From NCBI RefSeq assembly GCF_000524195.1, contig NW_020170390.1, positions 731,159 to 795,158 of the forward strand: a stretch of DNA of 64,000 bases. Reading direction: 5' to 3'. The position numbers and the translations under genes were made by a program. The notes under the pieces were generated by a model that was not told the DNA's origin, made no database searches, and was given only the letters and a program-made list of their open reading frames with translations. This DNA comes from Echinococcus granulosus. Its lineage: Eukaryota; Platyhelminthes; Cestoda; Cyclophyllidea; Taeniidae. Shown here piece by piece: positions 51,101 to 63,081 of this stretch; the stretch's first letter is position 1; every line of letters begins with the position of its first letter.

Positions 51101-53280
51101 AATTTGTGACCAACACGTGGCTGATCATCCTCTCCGCTTATCTTGCATATAAAGAGGACACTATTTAAACTTGCCCGTGAGTCGATTGTTTTGACCACAA
51201 AGCCCTTTACACAATTTGACCTTAACTGTCTACGTGCTAATAAGTTCAGCGAACCCTCATACACTTCAAGGCCTGCTCAGTATCGAATACTCGCTAGTCT
51301 CTTCTGAAACTAACTACATGAGCTCTTAATGGAAGGCCCATATTAATGGAGTGGAGAGGTAATCTAATGGCAGGAAGTGTAAAAAACTTCTGAATGCTCT
51401 TTTATACCAGTCACTTTTATAGATAAACGATTGTGTTGCAAAAAAGAGATTAGATGCAGATTTTCGCACACCATCCAATAAAAGAGCTAGTGTCTTCTTG
51501 AGGTTGTACGAATTCATTGAATAACCTAAACATGACAATCAACAGAATCAGAAATTATTCAGAAGATTTTTAAAGAATCATGTATCCTATCTTTTCTTCC
51601 AATTGTTACTCGAGAGATGTTGGCAAATTTGGCATAAATTTTGCTGTAACCCAGATAAAGCCTCATCTATTTTTTCCTTGGGATAAAAAATATCATACTG
51701 GCTGCTACGAACTCGATTTGAGAGACCATATGTTTCTTTGAGAAATCTGAGCATAAGTTTAGGGCGTAGGCTTTAGGAAAAAAATTGCTGCACTATTTTT
51801 TTTGCCCAAGACAGTGGTTTGTGATGAGTGATAGGAAAAAAATATTCCTAACTTCAAAATGCCAAACAGGTGAGTTTTTCCTGTTTCGATAGAATTGGCT
51901 CTATTCTCCAATTATACGCATTATCAAGCTCAAGTTTTGGACCCCTCATTTACATTGTAATTGAATATAAAAAATACGATAGAAAAGAAAAAAGGTTGAC
52001 TTCGATTTCAACCAATTGTTGACCATATGATTAAATCTCGAAAGAGCGTTCGTTTACAAACGAAGTGGACGACATTCCACGGCAATCCCACACAGGAAGT
52101 TAGTTTGCTTTTGAAGTCCTTTCTAGTTTGACAATGGCATAGAGGTCACTTTGAGGGTATTTTTGCTAATTTGAGGTTCATAAACTAGTCATATAAATAC
52201 TTTAAAATAATTTAGTCTATCAACATAGAACACGATAAATGAATTGTAAGAGCACATGGGATGTCCTTGGGTATCCTTGCAGTTTGTATCTTAGGTGTAT
52301 CAGTTATCCATTAATTTTTTCCATAGTTGACCTACCATCCTAGATTATAAAAGGGGTTTCGAATAAATGTGGACTATTTCTGCCTATTTTGAGCCATATA
52401 TACTTATGTGTGTGTAGGTGTAAATAAGACTGTCAAGATCCTCTGTTAAAGCTTCCAGTGAAGTCTAATGGAACATGCAACTAATCTGGCAATGTCTGGA
52501 CCTGTCCTTTCATATGGTGCGGGTTGTTATACCATCACTTGACAAATCATTACTTTGTGCATAACATAACGTTGAGATGTGAGGATATTGCACGAGTGTC
52601 TGCGAGACTTACATATTTAACCGCTGAGACCCTCACCACACTTTCGAAGTTATATTTCACTTTAAATGATTTAAAATACATAAGGATTATTCGTGTCTTG
52701 CAAATAGCCACTGTTCAACTTATCTTAAATTTTGCATGTCATTTGCCCCAAAAGGAGATTTAATTTTGCATGTGACAATTTAAGCACCGATGTTACCGCC
52801 ATATTTTTCATCGTGACCAAGCCGGAATATAAAGGGACTACAAATCATGTGGACTATTCGACACACGTCCTAACTGCGCTTAAGAAAAGACGGTAATAAA
52901 TCGCCTTAGTCTTGACTCAGAGTAAATTGTTTTTGCTACCACTCCCGTATCTCACTTCATTAGCTGAGTCTAAGCCTACCTATGGAAGCTTATATCTGTG
53001 CATTCACGAAATTTACTACAGAATAAGGAAAGCTCGTTAAATTTTTGAGAGTAAGCACATTCTAGGAAGTAAAATAATGTGCCCACAAATATTGCAGGTA
53101 TGAACATGAAATTCTATTTGGGACCCTCTATCTACCAAAGTTAAAATATTCAAGATGATCTATATTGGTTACCTTCTCTTCAACCATCAGTCTGTGAAAT
53201 AGGGAATGGGTTTAATGACCTCCATGTGGGATGAGACCACTCTTATGTTAGCATAAAATGAAGTCTTGATCACGTTTTTT
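48178..53280. other. GPCR 3' region and spacer
   Basis: Holds the GPCR 3' UTR, with an AATAAA at 48515-48520 about 340 bases past the stop that could be its poly(A) signal. The remainder is AT-rich, with no convincing exon. The hydrophobic ORF at 49089-49280 has no supporting context. Confidence 0.45.
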
Positions 53281-53392
53281 CCCAGAATGTTAACCCACTT
53301 GGTGTTGGATGCCAGCAAGGCGTATGTTGTCGCACTTTGTGACGCCAAGCCGCGTGATGTTTCGTACTTCCCTCGGTGATCGCAGTTAAAGC

Positions 53393-53492
53393 ATGGTAAT
53401 GATAAAGCGCGAGAACTTACTCTCGTCGCTGGTTTTGCTTGCTCTTGAGTCGTCTATTCATGCTGAATTTGCTGATTGGCTGCGGGCGCCAG
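53393..53492 (+). CDS. Possible signal-peptide first exon
   Basis: Within a locally GC-richer, promoter-like stretch (about 53280-53520), an ATG opens a frame starting MVMIKREN and followed by the hydrophobic segment LLSSLVLLALESSIHA, a textbook signal peptide. A GT follows CCAG at 53493 with one base left over, the phase needed by the exon at 54327. The donor (GTTCTC) is weak, and the joined protein would have a second hydrophobic segment soon after. It may be the first exon of the Ig-like gene, an alternative first exon, or unrelated. Confidence 0.3.
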
Positions 53493-54326
53493 GTTCTCTT
53501 GCTCAGTCGCACACCGTCACCATGTAATCAATCGAGGTTTTACCTCAGAATACCTGCTATGCTACGTATGTTTGTGTATCGGGGCTCCTATTAAACCATT
53601 ACTTATTGGTTCTCTTATTTGTGTGACCCTGTTTACAATAGTAGATTTCTTGTTAACTAGCTATAACTATTTATGTTGATCATGGCCGGTGCATAAGTAG
53701 TCAAAATGTTTTCCGCTGTCCTCTTTACGTTGACTGGATTATTAAAACGAGGAAATGATGTTACAAAATCATTATGGTATTGAATGAATACCCGTGTTGT
53801 ATAGCGTAATACAAAAACCCCGTACTAATAAACAGGTCGAAGTATTGCGTTTGCACAGATTTACCCTTTCTTTTTACTATCCCCTTAGGAGGGGTTGGTT
53901 TTTGTGAATAATCCTTAATAATTATGGTACATGTCGTGTTGTGAATAGAAGTAGTTAGCACTTTACTCAAATGTTATTGTTATTTTTGACAATTTTTAGG
54001 TCTATACAATTAAATTACCACACCTCGACTACTGATAACCATAGAACCATCTTGTCCTTATATGAACGATAATTAAATAATAGCTTGCATTCAGTGTTTG
54101 ACTCCATGCGACACTGCTCATTTCCATGAGAATTTAATTTCCATCACCTCTATTTGCCTCGTATCGCGATGGTATTTTAATTAGTAAAATTATCAGGATA
54201 TAAAGGGTCGACTAGTGGTAGTTCATTTACTCTTGTAAATATGACAAAAATGTATCGGGTTTGCACATAAGGATGTCATAATTCACGGATTTAAAAGACA
54301 CCATTTCAACGAAATTTAACTTTCAG

Positions 54327-57300
54327 AGGTACTTGTATGGTCAGTCAGTGTGAGCCTTCTCCTTCAGTTGACATCGCGGGTGCGTGCCGAGCCGAGTATC
54401 ACCCTACAACCAGTTCGGCTGCCGAACGGAAACGTCGAGCTGCAGTGCACCGCAAGTGGAGACCATGTTGACACCGCAATGATTCGCCTCGGTTGTGACA
54501 TCAGAAGTAGCAAAGTATGCAGAGAAAACTGCACTCTGATTTGCCCTCTCATTGATGGTAAGATGTGGTCAGGCACATTTTGAGTACTATCAATGCAATA
54601 GGGTTGTGTGCATCCTTCTATAGAGAGATTTTTATGCTGGAGTGTGGTATTTGCTGACCTGGTCATGATTCTGTAAGGTGGCGCAATGGTCTTGAATGAT
54701 TTTGGAAGATTCATTTAATTTAATGTAAAATGACTTAAAGTATGCCATACGAATTAAGTAAAATTTTTGGCTAGTGCCAAAAACTTTCCTAAATAGAGCC
54801 AGCCTAAAATTGCTTTATTTTGGCGGCAAACTTTTGTATTGTTTAAACCACCTTTGTATTCAAATGCGGAATTATGAAAATGCAGATTAACTTTACTATT
54901 ATTATCGGAAAGTTGGATTTGTGAGCAATCGCACTTTACTTGGTTGTAAATTTAATAACTATTACTCCGAAGTCTTTATAGAATTGGAAATTTTAGCAAT
55001 TCTATGAGTTTTTGCATGCTGCCTATCCACTGACGTTTTATGATCCAGTAAAGCGGAAAATTAATAAGTTCAGTTTTGTCCCTAAGTAAGTTTAATAAGG
55101 AAACTCACCATCAAACTCATCGCCTGGTCCCTCAAGTATAAACTTCGTTCACTGAAAGGTCACAAGCAGCAAGATCCCAAAAAGTGCAAAAACGGGAGTT
55201 CAAAAGTTGGGCAGGTGAAATACCCTCATATTGTTTGCGATCGACCAATCAAAGCACACCTTAGCTGCACCTTCATAATCGAGTCACGATGAGGTCACAA
55301 ATTTTGCTTAGTAGAAAGCGAAGACGATTCACCAGACTCACGAAATGCGCAACGTGAATGCAACACTGCTGTAGAAAATGTAATTTGTCATTGTTGAATT
55401 TTACCTGCTTGTTAGTGTAGATGGTAGAAATACAACACCAGACAAGGAAATGCAATGTGGCTCAGTGTGAGAACTAACTCTGTACCAAATTTAGGTAGGC
55501 TTAGGAGCTCACTCACATTTGTTAACACAGTTGTATCACTGGCATCGTGAAAAGCAAAAGTTAATGGTATTCAGTACGTCTTTAATGATCCAATAACGTC
55601 CGGAATTTCAGTGGAATGTTTCATGCTCAGAACCAAAGTATTTACAGAAACAGTAAGAAACGTGTTAATCATACTTACAAATCAACAGGACCCTTCTGTT
55701 TCGGTGTCTTTAAATGTAGAGCTTTACTGGCAGCTTTGTATTTTACTTTTTCATTGGCGACACTGTCTTTAATGATGTTGAAATAACAATTAAATGTGGA
55801 ATTCATTTTCTTCAGTCCTATCTTGAGGCCTTGCTTTCCGTAGTGTCACGAGTTTTCATTTAGTCTCCAGTCTTCGTTGTGGCTCGAATTCAAACCTTCT
55901 GTGTTACAGTGTCACACCATCTCCGTATGTACACACGCACACACCCCTCACTTTACCTCCTATAAGACGTGATATTTTGGTGTTGCATTGGGTGGCCTCC
56001 TTGTGGAATGTGCAGTGTGAGGGCCGAGCGCAGATGGTCTTTGCCAGTCGTGGATAGTGCATTATCAGCTCTTTGGAGACCGAGACGTCAGCAGTCAATG
56101 AAATAACACAGCCACTTATTACTCATATTTTGCTCTTTCTGAGTTACTAATTTAGTTTAATATATCTAAAAATTTGTATAAGTTTAAGCAAATAATGGAA
56201 ACGATTTTGACAAAATACTCAGCTAGAAATTATTTTTGGAATCCTTGCTGCCCCTTACATTTTACCAAGCATAAAATAACGATCTATGACGCAAGATTAT
56301 AGTAAAGGGTTGGTTTTGATGTATGTATTGTACATTCTATGAGTTATTAACACTCGGAACGCATTGAAAGCCTTCAGCTGTAGTTTCACTTGTTCGAAAT
56401 TTCTTATATGACAAGTGCCTTTCACTATCCACCAACCTACTACACCAGGTACGCATCAATCGAACCTTTTGTACAAATACATGCGTTGTCAACGAAATTT
56501 AACATGCTTTAATGAACTCGTGAGTTGGAGCCGACTAAGCCCTCACAAATATCAAGAGCATTAAAATCATATAAGGGATCCTCTGGAAATTATAGCCTTT
56601 CATTCGTTTCCGCCTGACTGAATGCTTCACACTGAGTAACTGGCTAGTGTTTGGTATGACAATCATTCCAGCTACTTCAATTAAACATTTTTTACTGTAC
56701 TGTGCAAAGATGCTGTCAGCAGAGAAGCTTCTGGCGATTTTTGCCAACAAATTTCAGTTTCATCTTCCTTTATAAGTTGTTTCTTATATTCGTTCTCACC
56801 CCTTACTTTTGAAATGTTCATCCTACTTTAGATATTTGTTGAATTCCTAAATTATAGAATTTAACTGGTTTTATTTCTAACTATGTAAGCTTAACTAAAA
56901 TATTGCTACAATGTTTGGGGTTTTAACTGGTGACGTCCTGAATGGAACGATAAAATAAACCAAACTTCCGTTAGTCAAATTTCTTGTAATTTCTCGTAAT
57001 TTATTGCTCTTCCATAGTTAACTGAGCTAATCTGCCAGAAGGAAAAGCCTTCTTTCACCCAACTTAACTCATTCAAAGCCAACAAATGCATTCGCTACTG
57101 AATTCATTCAGGTCATCCGAATTGCACGAGGATATCTGATGACGGGGTCACCAGTTGTCGATATAGCCGTTCCTCAGAGTCTACTGCTAGAGTCGTCTAC
57201 GAGTTGGGATGGGCATCAGCTAATACCAGAGTAAATTTTTGGTGTATTTACGGTGGCAAGAGCTCTCCCATCTTCACTCACACACCTCTCAAGAAGAAAT

Positions 57301-60300
57301 CGGGTCGAGCAGGGGCCCTTTCCAGGCCTAAAAAACTCAAATCTACGCGACAGGCAAAGGAATTAGAACATCCGGACCCAGGTGGCGATGCGGCCAAGTT
57401 GCGTGAGTCGATGTCAGTCTTTTGTGCATCAAAGTACATCCATATACAACACTGACAGAAATGACACGAAAGCAATATAGTTTAAATTGTCTCGGCTTCG
57501 ATATACTTTGATAAGAAGGATGGAATCAATTCTCGATTCGTCAAACCAAATTTCTTTACAATCAGCTTAAAAATGAGTTGTTTTTAACTAAATTGAGCAA
57601 ACTTTTTAAATTATTTATAGCTATATTACCGCTCTTCAATAAACGTAGTGGTCCATTGCTTGACCAAAGGCTAGCCTAGTTTTCAGAAGCTAGGTATATC
57701 TTAATGAGCAAATGTACTCAGTGCAGGCGACCCGCCGAATTAGCTCTCCCTCGAGCTTAAAATCACAAGCCATTCGAGACTGCGTTTTTGAATCCTTTTC
57801 AGAGATGCACTTTACTGCAGAAGTCGTCTTCATCATCACAATTTGTACAATCGGGTCTTGTTTGCTGAATTTGGTTTTCTGTGTCTGTTGCCAAATGTCA
57901 AGGCGATACTTAAGTAAGTTCACTTTCTTGAAGATCAGTTTTTATGGTCAGCTCCATAAACTTTCGACAAAATGGTCCATTTTTATGTTTCTGCTCGGTG
58001 TATCACATAGACTACGGGATAGTTGCTTCAGAAAGCTAGATAAAGAGGTTTTTAAAGTTCTTCGAGCATGTCATAGCACAGTCCTCTAGTATTTTTTCAA
58101 ATTCGCTACCAAACTTTTGCTGTGCTGAGAATGGTTAGCATAATTGAGAGGCGTCGTTCGATCTTGGAAGGTGGACATCTATTATCACACTAGTGATAAT
58201 AATTACTGCTTCTTGAGTGCTGCTTTCACCCGCCTTCATCCCTTGGATAAATAGTTCACATGAATTAAGCGTCACCAGAAATAATGGAGCTAGAGCTTTT
58301 ACTCCACTATAGCAGAAGGCAAAGGAAATATAAAGTTCCATTAATATTAAAATCATTTTTAGTGCAGTCATTATCGTGCACAAAATATTCTAAATTGTTT
58401 AGTCATTCCACTGAAATAAAGATAGATTCCAATTTTATGTAAAATACAATCTTTATTTGCTGTAAACTACACTTTCTAGTGTATTTCATCCATAGAATGT
58501 AAAATTAAGTGAATATAATGAGGCCTACCAAAGTTCGACGATGTTCGACACTAAAGAAGCTGTTAAATATTGCTGAATTCATTGAATTTTTTTGGTCAAA
58601 TGGGAATTAAACCTGCTCCGTGTTTTGACAAGAAGTCGGATATCAACCATAATGACCAACGTAAGGATATGTTTTTGACTGTGAATAGCTGTGGCTAATT
58701 GGTAAAACAATAACTTAGCACACAATCCATTAGTGGTAGCAGAAACTTGACTTTTATTAATAGGCTTCGTATTTGAAGTTTATTACGATTATTTGACTCA
58801 TGAATTTTTATAGCATGAAATTAGTGATTTACAGAGCTGACTCTCCAACTTCTATTTCAATAAGTTGATTCATAGACAAAGTGGGAATGTGTGTGATGTT
58901 GGCCGAAGGTTCTCAAAACTTTTTTAATACCTTGAATCTGCTTATCCCATCCACACGATCTTTGAGATTTTCAGAACTCCCTAACATGGCAGCTCTGGAA
59001 ACACGCTTCGCATCCCATATCTTCCTGGATGCCTTTACTTGCTGTATATCTTAATGGGATGGTTATGTAACACTGTGTTGGTATGATTTTTTGAACCATT
59101 ACTAATAAAATGTTCCTAGCTAGATCAGCATCAATGCCTCTGACTGCCAGATCAGAGATGACGGTAGCCTAAGTGCAGTCGCCTGACGTGGTGGAATTGT
59201 TCTCTGATCCCTCAATTGAGCACGGCAGATCCTACGAGAGGGGCAATTTTGCGGTCCCACTAATACAATGCGTTCATGTACTGAGTAGGCATTTTAAAGG
59301 CGATAAACGGAATTATCGGGCACCGAACGGCTGTTCGGGGCTAGCGTCATTCGTGCCGGCAGCCATATCTGCCAAAGTAGATCAGTGGTTAGTAAAATAT
59401 TTCTTGCCTCGAACTGGTAATTTGCTGAAGTAGTTTAGCGTTCAGTCTGAAGGGAAATGTAAATTGCAACTACTAAATTTTGAGCCCTAAAATCTATGTA
59501 TTGGCTTTAGGCACAGCTACAAATGCATTCTGACAGTTTATAAAATGAGCCCGAATATCAATGTGCTGTCATTTCAGAAACAGCACATATGCTACTCAGA
59601 GTAAATAAGGTGGCATGTGGAGTGTGAAATCCTTGATAGGACCGTTGCTTACTAAGTATTACATCAAATTTAGAAGTCCAGGTTATTTGAACAATGTAGC
59701 TGAGTAGAATCACAGATAATTAAATTTTACACAGTGAATATTCGCGATATTATCTAAAAGAAAGGAGGAAACGAGAATACCATCTGCGCAATCGAGAGTA
59801 TAAGAGCAAATCTAAAGAAATCGGGAATAAAAAGTTCCATTTTTTGGTACTTTGTGTTGATTTATATAAGTGTAGGTCCAAAGGGCTGAATGGGGCTATT
59901 ATACTTCATAAATATCAAGATCTATATGTGTATGTGTATGGTTGAATTAGCGATGACTTGAGTAATTGTTAAGTAGCCATCAACCGAAAAAACTAATTTA
60001 TTGCCTTTATTATCCGTTCATTGTCAACTGGTATTTTTATTGTGCGGTATCTTCAATGGGTTCACTCCCTCTCTAGCGAGTTTGAGTTGGCTAAATTTCC
60101 CAAGCGTGGATCCCAGTGGACAATAAAACCTCATGCAAAACAGCGAGATGAAAAGTGCAGTTTTTCTTATCAGGGGAGAATCAAACACAGCCTGAAAGTG
60201 CCCACTCGCTGACTTACAAATATCCTAACATTGTTTTTCTCCTATAAAACATGATGAAACTCCTTACTTTTTTTCCTATTTTTCGTTTAATATTTGAATT

Positions 60301-63081
60301 TTGGGGAAATATTAGTATTGAATGAATGGATTAAAGTAAAAAAGCCTTGTGAAACGTACTGATCGACTTCCTTAAATACAAATTAGCACCAATCTGAGTT
60401 TGGCTATTCTTCTGACTAATGGCCCGATAGAACTTCTAGTAAATGGATTGGCACATCTCGCCACCTTAATGCGTGTTGCTCCAATTAGTTAGCTTGAGAA
60501 GCTGGATGAAAACGTTAGCGTCCCAAAATTAATCACATAACTTTATATGTAATCTTTAAGCATAAAACAAAAAAGTCCTGCATGTATTCACTCCCGGTAG
60601 CTTTGAACAAGACGTGTAATTGTATTAACTTTGAAAAGCAGCAACCATGTATCAGTTAGGCTTTGCATTTAGAGGAACCTTAGTTTTTTAATTAGCTTAT
60701 AATAGATTCACAATGCGATCATGTAAAAAATGCGTCAAAGTATGATAATCGACAGAAGAAACCACAGAAACACTTCAAGCAAAACTCAGAGAGTAATTCT
60801 GCTTCAAATCAACTAACCTCGTAGTTCCTTCCCATGGATGTTAGCAATGTAACGGATAACTTACAAAAAAATGCGCTTTCACAAATTCCTAGAGGGACTG
60901 GCTAAGGGCGGTCCTCGAAATTCGGCAACAGAGACGTGCCTCTGTTTAAAGAGCCTCGCCGAAACCTACCGCCCTCGTCGCATTGGCTTCACTAGAGGTG
61001 GCTATCGCAAGGGCGGCAGTTTTGGTGTTGATATTGTTAGTGAAGGTGGTAGAAGCAGTGCGCAATGGAGAAGAATGGCAGCACAAGAGAGCTTCAAACT
61101 CCCCTTGACCGAGCCGATGCCGCGACGCAAGCCCTTCACTGCTCTAACCTACTTCCCATCCTACCACCACGAGCCGCTGTGCCCTCCCTCTAACCCACCC
61201 CAACCGTCGCTCGACGAAGTCATCTACGACGACGTTCACCAATCCACAGTCTACCTAAATAAAGGCGATTTAGCTTCGCAGCAGGTGAGTTTTGTCATGG
61301 ATCTTCTCGCTCACTTGATTAATAGCCCTGTTACTAAGGTCGAATAGTACCGCCTTTGTGATAAAATGACAGCTTTTAAGTGTTATATACATAATATCAT
61401 TACCATTTCCTTTCTCTTCTTTCAATTTCTAGCAGTTTTTTAGNNNNNNNNNNNNNNNNNNNNNNNNNNNNNNNNNNNNNNNNNNNNNNNNNNNNNNNNN
61501 NNNNNNNNNNNNNNNNNNNNNNNNNNNNNNNNNNNNNNNNNNNTTTTTACAACGCTACACACAGATTTCTGTAAAGTGTTCTTAAAGGCTACTGCCAGAT
61601 GTGTTCAAACAAAGGAACTTTAAAGAAGGCTACGTCCACTCCATTCGGCAGCTGGATCGTTTATTGCTTTCGTAACCTACGTAACACCTATTTTATGTGT
61701 GGAATCATTTATGTTTTGTTTAGGCATTACAACTTCGAGCCTCTCAAACCCCTTTTCATTTTATGAAATGTAGCTACTATGCAATATTCTATTTTGGAAA
61801 TTGTGAAAATAATGGGAAAACGCGTTTACATAAAGTACACTAATTCTAACTGAAATAATTGTGCTATAGCACTAATTCTGTAAATTTACTGTTTTAAAAA
61901 GAAAGTCATACAATAATTTCAGGATGCAATAAGTTAAGTAGACTGTCTGACCAAAGGAAGTGGGTTAGACCGAAAATGCAGTAGCGTCATGTATGGGATA
62001 TACTTGGCCACGTGAATAAAACTTCAGGTGAACTTTGTCTAAAGAAATAAAAGTAAAACACGACTATTGCAGCAGAGGTAAGATATATTAACTCTGATTT
62101 TCGACAGAATTAAAATCAAGGCAAATGGATGATGGCTGAGGGAAAAACGAATATAATCTCCGCCGAATCGTTCTATGTAAGACACGTGTGTCACACCAGT
62201 GTCACAGGGCTGCTTGTTTTGCCCCTGTTTGCCAGTACAACTACCTGAATGTGATGTTTAAAAAATATTAACTTTACTAATCTATCGGTTCTGGGTTAAT
62301 GCGACCCACCAACACATCTTGGGATCACCATTTATCACTCAGTCTGATGACAATAAATTAACTGCATTTTGTGAAATGAAGTCACTATTTTGTGGTTTTA
62401 AAAAAAAGCATTAGTTTTTTTTCTTAGGATCAGTTTAATGTCCACTAAAATTCTAATTAGGCCAAAAATATCCCACTTTGAAATGAAGTGTTAGGCAAAG
62501 GAGGCAGGTGAAGTAGAGTAGCATCAGTTTTGCAGTGCGACTTAAAGAGCCCTTGAAATTATGTGCCATCTCTAGTTTGAAAGTGTATTCAGGAAGGTAG
62601 ATGGTAAAAATTCATAATGAGTACGTTACTTATATCGGTCTTTGTGGCTTTAGAAATTTAAGTAATACGTCTGGAAGATTCGCAGTCTATATCAAGTCCT
62701 CAACGGAAGGATTTCTCACATAATGTGCATTGCGTTTTTTCTTAGAATATGGCCTCTGAGGATTATCTAGCGGGCGTGTCAAGCTCACCAGGTGGCGGAC
62801 AAAATTACATTGTTGACCAAAATGGTATGGTGTACATGGCAATGGGTCATGTGTCCCAGACACCCCAGCAATTGAGATCGAACCTAGCGGCCTCTAGAGT
62901 GACTCTGACCACTTTTCAGCCAGAATCCAGTTCCAAATTGGATCAGCAGATCCAAGGACGACGTAATCCATCGCATTCAGGACAGTTCGCTTCACTAAAC
63001 AATCCTTCAACATCTTGGGCACCGCGAAGAGAGAGCAATGACGCACTTCAATTAACCTCGAACATTAATCCGGTAAAGTAA
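54327..63081 (+). CDS. Ig-like type I receptor with Tyr-motif tail
   Basis: Exons: 54327-54557, 57112-57412 (or ending 57381), about 57744/57803-57913, 60893-61284 and 62746-63081 (TAA). Phases match at 54557/57112, 57913/60893 and 61284/62746. The junction into the third exon is ambiguous and the first exon is not fixed. Order: hydrophobic VLVWSVSVSLLLQL ending at SRVRA (signal-peptide-like); one Ig-like domain with B-strand Cys in VELQC, F-strand Cys in NFWCIYGG, extra cysteines and two NCT sequons; a basic juxtamembrane stretch; one membrane helix (AEVVFIITICTIGSCLLNLVF) ended by CQMSRR, so the C-terminus is cytoplasmic; then a tail of about 240 residues. The tail has VIYDDV (ITIM-like, 61219-61236), VYLNK (GRB2-like) and VYMAM (PI3K-like YxxM, 62830-62844). 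It has no kinase domain. I match it to no family; its role as a signalling cell-surface receptor is inferred. The 61444 gap is in the last intron. Confidence 0.7.
54558..57111 (+). other. Intron of the Ig-like gene
   Basis: Begins GTAAGA and ends ttcattcag. It splits the Ig-like domain with phase 1. It contains AT-rich sequence and a short GT/CA run near 55930. No other gene was recognised. Confidence 0.65.
57914..60892 (+). other. Intron holding a helicase relic
   Basis: Begins GTAAGT directly after the membrane-helix exon and ends aattcctag. It contains the antisense DEAD-box helicase relic described separately. A minus-strand ORF at 58135-58383 is hydrophobic but has no further support. 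Confidence 0.6.
58930..59590 (-). pseudogene. DEAD-box RNA helicase relic (DDX54-like)
   Basis: On the minus strand, decayed helicase sequence runs colinearly with DDX54/Dbp10-type proteins but is broken by stops and at least two frameshifts. In order: a weak FSATLPK-like stretch (about 59545); FRLNAKLLQQ, matching the RLDVDTKL region (about 59440); PFIAFKMPTQYMNAL, matching the motif IV VFVATK..EYL region (about 59300); SAVLN; GDCT; SDLAVRGID, matching the motif V DLAARGLD (about 59140); and RVSRAAMLG near the motif VI HRVGRVARAG position (about 58985). No introns are evident across some 600 bp, so it may be a retrocopy. The GC-richer plus-strand ORF at 59173-59433 is its shadow. It is not functional. 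Family assignment beyond DEAD-box helicase is tentative. Confidence 0.55.
61444..61543. other. Assembly gap (100 N)
   Basis: Exactly 100 N bases within the last intron of the Ig-like receptor gene. Exon phases on either side agree, but a small exon of a multiple of three bases could be hidden in the gap. Confidence 0.98.

Noticed and set aside
58135..58383. Hydrophobic minus-strand ORF in a receptor intron
   Set aside because: Starts from TTG or an internal ATG, with no motif and no splice support.
59173..59433. 86-codon plus-strand ORF considered as a tail exon of the Ig-like receptor
   Set aside because: Its phase does not fit the preceding exon, and the minus strand here reads as a DEAD-box helicase relic.
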